Shown piece after piece: positions 15,012 to 16,100 of a DNA stretch of 16,100 bases (the first letter of the stretch is position 1; each line of letters starts with the position of its first letter). The DNA is from an uncultured Alphaproteobacteria bacterium. GTDB lineage: Bacteria > Pseudomonadota > Alphaproteobacteria > UBA7985 > CAJQQZ01. The notes below the pieces were generated by a model. That model made no database searches, was not told the origin of the DNA, and was given only the letters and a program-made list of their open reading frames with translations. The translations under genes were made by a program, and so were the position numbers. The stretch is from contig CAJQQJ010000226.1 of the NCBI GenBank assembly GCA_905480445.1, positions 1-16,100 on the forward strand. The letters run 5' to 3'.

Positions 15012-15041
15012 GACCTAATGGTTAGCGACCTTATGGTTAGC
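15012..15041. repeat. 15-bp tandem direct repeat in the pepF / acyl-CoA synthetase divergent region
   Basis: GACCTAATGGTTAGC (15012-15026) is followed immediately by GACCTTATGGTTAGC (15027-15041), differing at one base. It sits between the divergent genes, 33 bp before the synthetase ATG. A perfect TTGACA (15004-15009) lies just left of it, and two more TTGACA sequences read on the minus strand at about 14975-14990. A tandem repeat spaced 15 bp could be a pair of regulator sites; no known box is recognised. Confidence 0.5.
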
Positions 15042-15073
15042 CGTTTGCAAAACGACGTGATGAGGGGGTGAAT

Positions 15074-16100
15074 ATGGCCGAAATCAATTATTCAACAATT
15101 GCCAGCCTGCCAGCTATGTTCTTTGAGCAAGCTGACAGAAAGGGAGATGCGCCTTTTCTTTGGGCCAAAAAGGATAAGAAGTTTCAACCTCGATCTTGGC
15201 GAAACTCAGCTGATACCGTCTTGCAATTGGCAGCCGGACTGCAGGAGCTTGGCATTAAAGCCGAAGACCGTGTTGTTCTGGTCTCAGAAAATCGTCCGGA
15301 ATGGTGCCTAGCTGACCTCGCAATTATGGCCGCAGGAGCAATCACTGTTCCTGGCTACACAACGAATACCGTTCAAGATCACACCCATATCCTGAACAAT
15401 TCCGGTGCTGTGGCGGCCATTGTTTCAACGACAGCTCTTTCAAGGCAATTGCTTCCTGCCGCACTACAAGCCAAAGCATGCAAAACGGTCATAACAATGG
15501 AAGAGCCTTATGAGACCAAGAAACTGCGCGGTCTTAAGCTCGAAGATTGGGCAGAAGTTGTTGCCAACGGCAAAGGGGCAGAAGCCGCGATACGTGAGCA
15601 GGTAGACCGCCTAGAACGCACCGACACAGCTTGCATAATCTATACGTCAGGCACAGGCGGTACACCAAAGGGTGTCATGTTGAGCCACGGAGCGATCATA
15701 TGCAATTGCATGGGTGCTCATGATGTTCTGGAAGAGGTCGGTCTGGACCAAGAAGTCTTCCTCTCATTCCTCCCCTTATCACACGCTTATGAGCATTCAG
15801 GCGGGCAGTTCTTTCCGATTTCTATCGGCGCCGAAATTTATTACGCCGAAAGTATTGAAAAACTGCTCGATAACCTGGGCGAAGTGCGGCCAACCGTTAT
15901 GTTCTCGGTGCCACGCCTGTTCGAGGCAATCCGAACCAGAGTTCAAAGAGGACTGAAAGACCAATCGAACTTCAAACGGAAACTTTTTGATAAAACGCTT
16001 TCTCTTGGCAAAAAACGATATGAACAAAACGGCCGCTTGGGCCTTGTCGACAATTTGATTGATCAGGTTTTGGAACGCCTGGTCAGATCAAAGATAAAAG
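15074..16100 (+). CDS. Long-chain acyl-CoA synthetase (AMP-binding enzyme), 3' end beyond window
   Basis: ANL-superfamily adenylate-forming enzyme; the first 342 residues are present and the frame is still open at the window end, so the C-terminal domain is missing here. It would activate fatty acids to acyl-AMP and then acyl-CoA in the cytoplasm or at the membrane. The A3 P-loop YTSGTGGTPKG is at 190-200, followed by VMLSH. SFLPLSHAYE at 231-240 is the A4/A5-type LPLSH block, and FSVPRLFEAIRTRV at about 277-290 fits the long-chain (FadD15/FAA-like) group. The P-loop reads TSGTGG rather than the more common TSGTTG, a variant seen in this subgroup. The ATG has an AGGGGG site 5 nt upstream. It is divergent from pepF. 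A symbol is not given because several fadD-type genes are possible. Confidence 0.9.
   Translation, partial: MAEINYSTIASLPAMFFEQADRKGDAPFLWAKKDKKFQPRSWRNSADTVLQLAAGLQELGIKAEDRVVLVSENRPEWCLADLAIMAAGAITVPGYTTNTVQDHTHILNNSGAVAAIVSTTALSRQLLPAALQAKACKTVITMEEPYETKKLRGLKLEDWAEVVANGKGAEAAIREQVDRLERTDTACIIYTSGTGGTPKGVMLSHGAIICNCMGAHDVLEEVGLDQEVFLSFLPLSHAYEHSGGQFFPISIGAEIYYAESIEKLLDNLGEVRPTVMFSVPRLFEAIRTRVQRGLKDQSNFKRKLFDKTLSLGKKRYEQNGRLGLVDNLIDQVLERLVRSKIK

Noticed and set aside
15643..15673. TSGTGG instead of TSGTTG in the acyl-CoA synthetase P-loop, considered as a defect
   Set aside because: The substitution keeps the Gly-rich loop and the Lys, and as I recall this variant occurs in related bacterial long-chain synthetases, so it is not evidence of inactivity.
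1..16100. Search for CRISPR arrays, tRNA/rRNA genes, insertion sequences, toxin-antitoxin or defence genes
   Set aside because: No regularly spaced repeats, cloverleaf-like segments, transposase motifs or defence-type domains were seen in reading both strands by eye.

Overview
The window looks like chromosomal DNA of an alphaproteobacterium. The main evidence is a complete rod-shape (elongasome) cluster in the order mreB-mreC-mreD-mrdA(PBP2)-mrdB(RodA), directly downstream of a leuA gene on the same strand. Moderate base composition, a DddP-like M24 metalloenzyme and MaoC/acyl-CoA synthetase genes would fit a marine or host-associated member. That ecological reading is inference; I cannot place the organism more finely.

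Layout from left to right. Bases 1-131 may hold the 3' end of an unidentified gene. A secreted alpha/beta hydrolase follows on the + strand (195-1016). It converges on a minus-strand gene for a two-domain Fe(3+)-type ABC permease (1037-2686), which has no ATPase or binding-protein gene beside it. The permease has its own upstream region with two perfect palindromes. From 2848 to 8622, on the minus strand, lies the cell-wall elongation cluster: RodA glycosyltransferase, PBP2 transpeptidase, MreD and MreC, then a 253-bp gap and MreB. Together these build lateral-wall peptidoglycan.

leuA (8756-10327, minus) is the committed step of leucine synthesis. A strong hairpin lies between it and mreB. 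Upstream of leuA is an unlisted 39-codon ORF (10417-10536, minus) with eight leucine codons within twelve, four of them consecutive near its stop. It is followed by mutually exclusive base-pairing segments, the signature of a ribosome-mediated leucine attenuator. The leuA upstream region is shared with a divergent + strand gene (10629-11864) for an M24 metalloenzyme. That protein closely resembles the DMSP lyase DddP and keeps all six metal ligands, but it has Gly where DddP has its proposed catalytic Asp.

At the right, a minus-strand operon runs pepF (M3 oligoendopeptidase), maoC-like dehydratase, and two tandem paralogous small secreted proteins. Its genes overlap or are separated by only a few bases. 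Divergent from pepF is a long-chain acyl-CoA synthetase gene (15074 onward) cut by the window end. The shared region carries a 15-bp tandem repeat.

I see no tRNA or rRNA gene, insertion sequence, phage gene or CRISPR array. Most of the window is ordinary core genome. The observations most worth follow-up are the leuA leader, the DddP-like enzyme with the altered active site, and the palindromes before the orphan permease.
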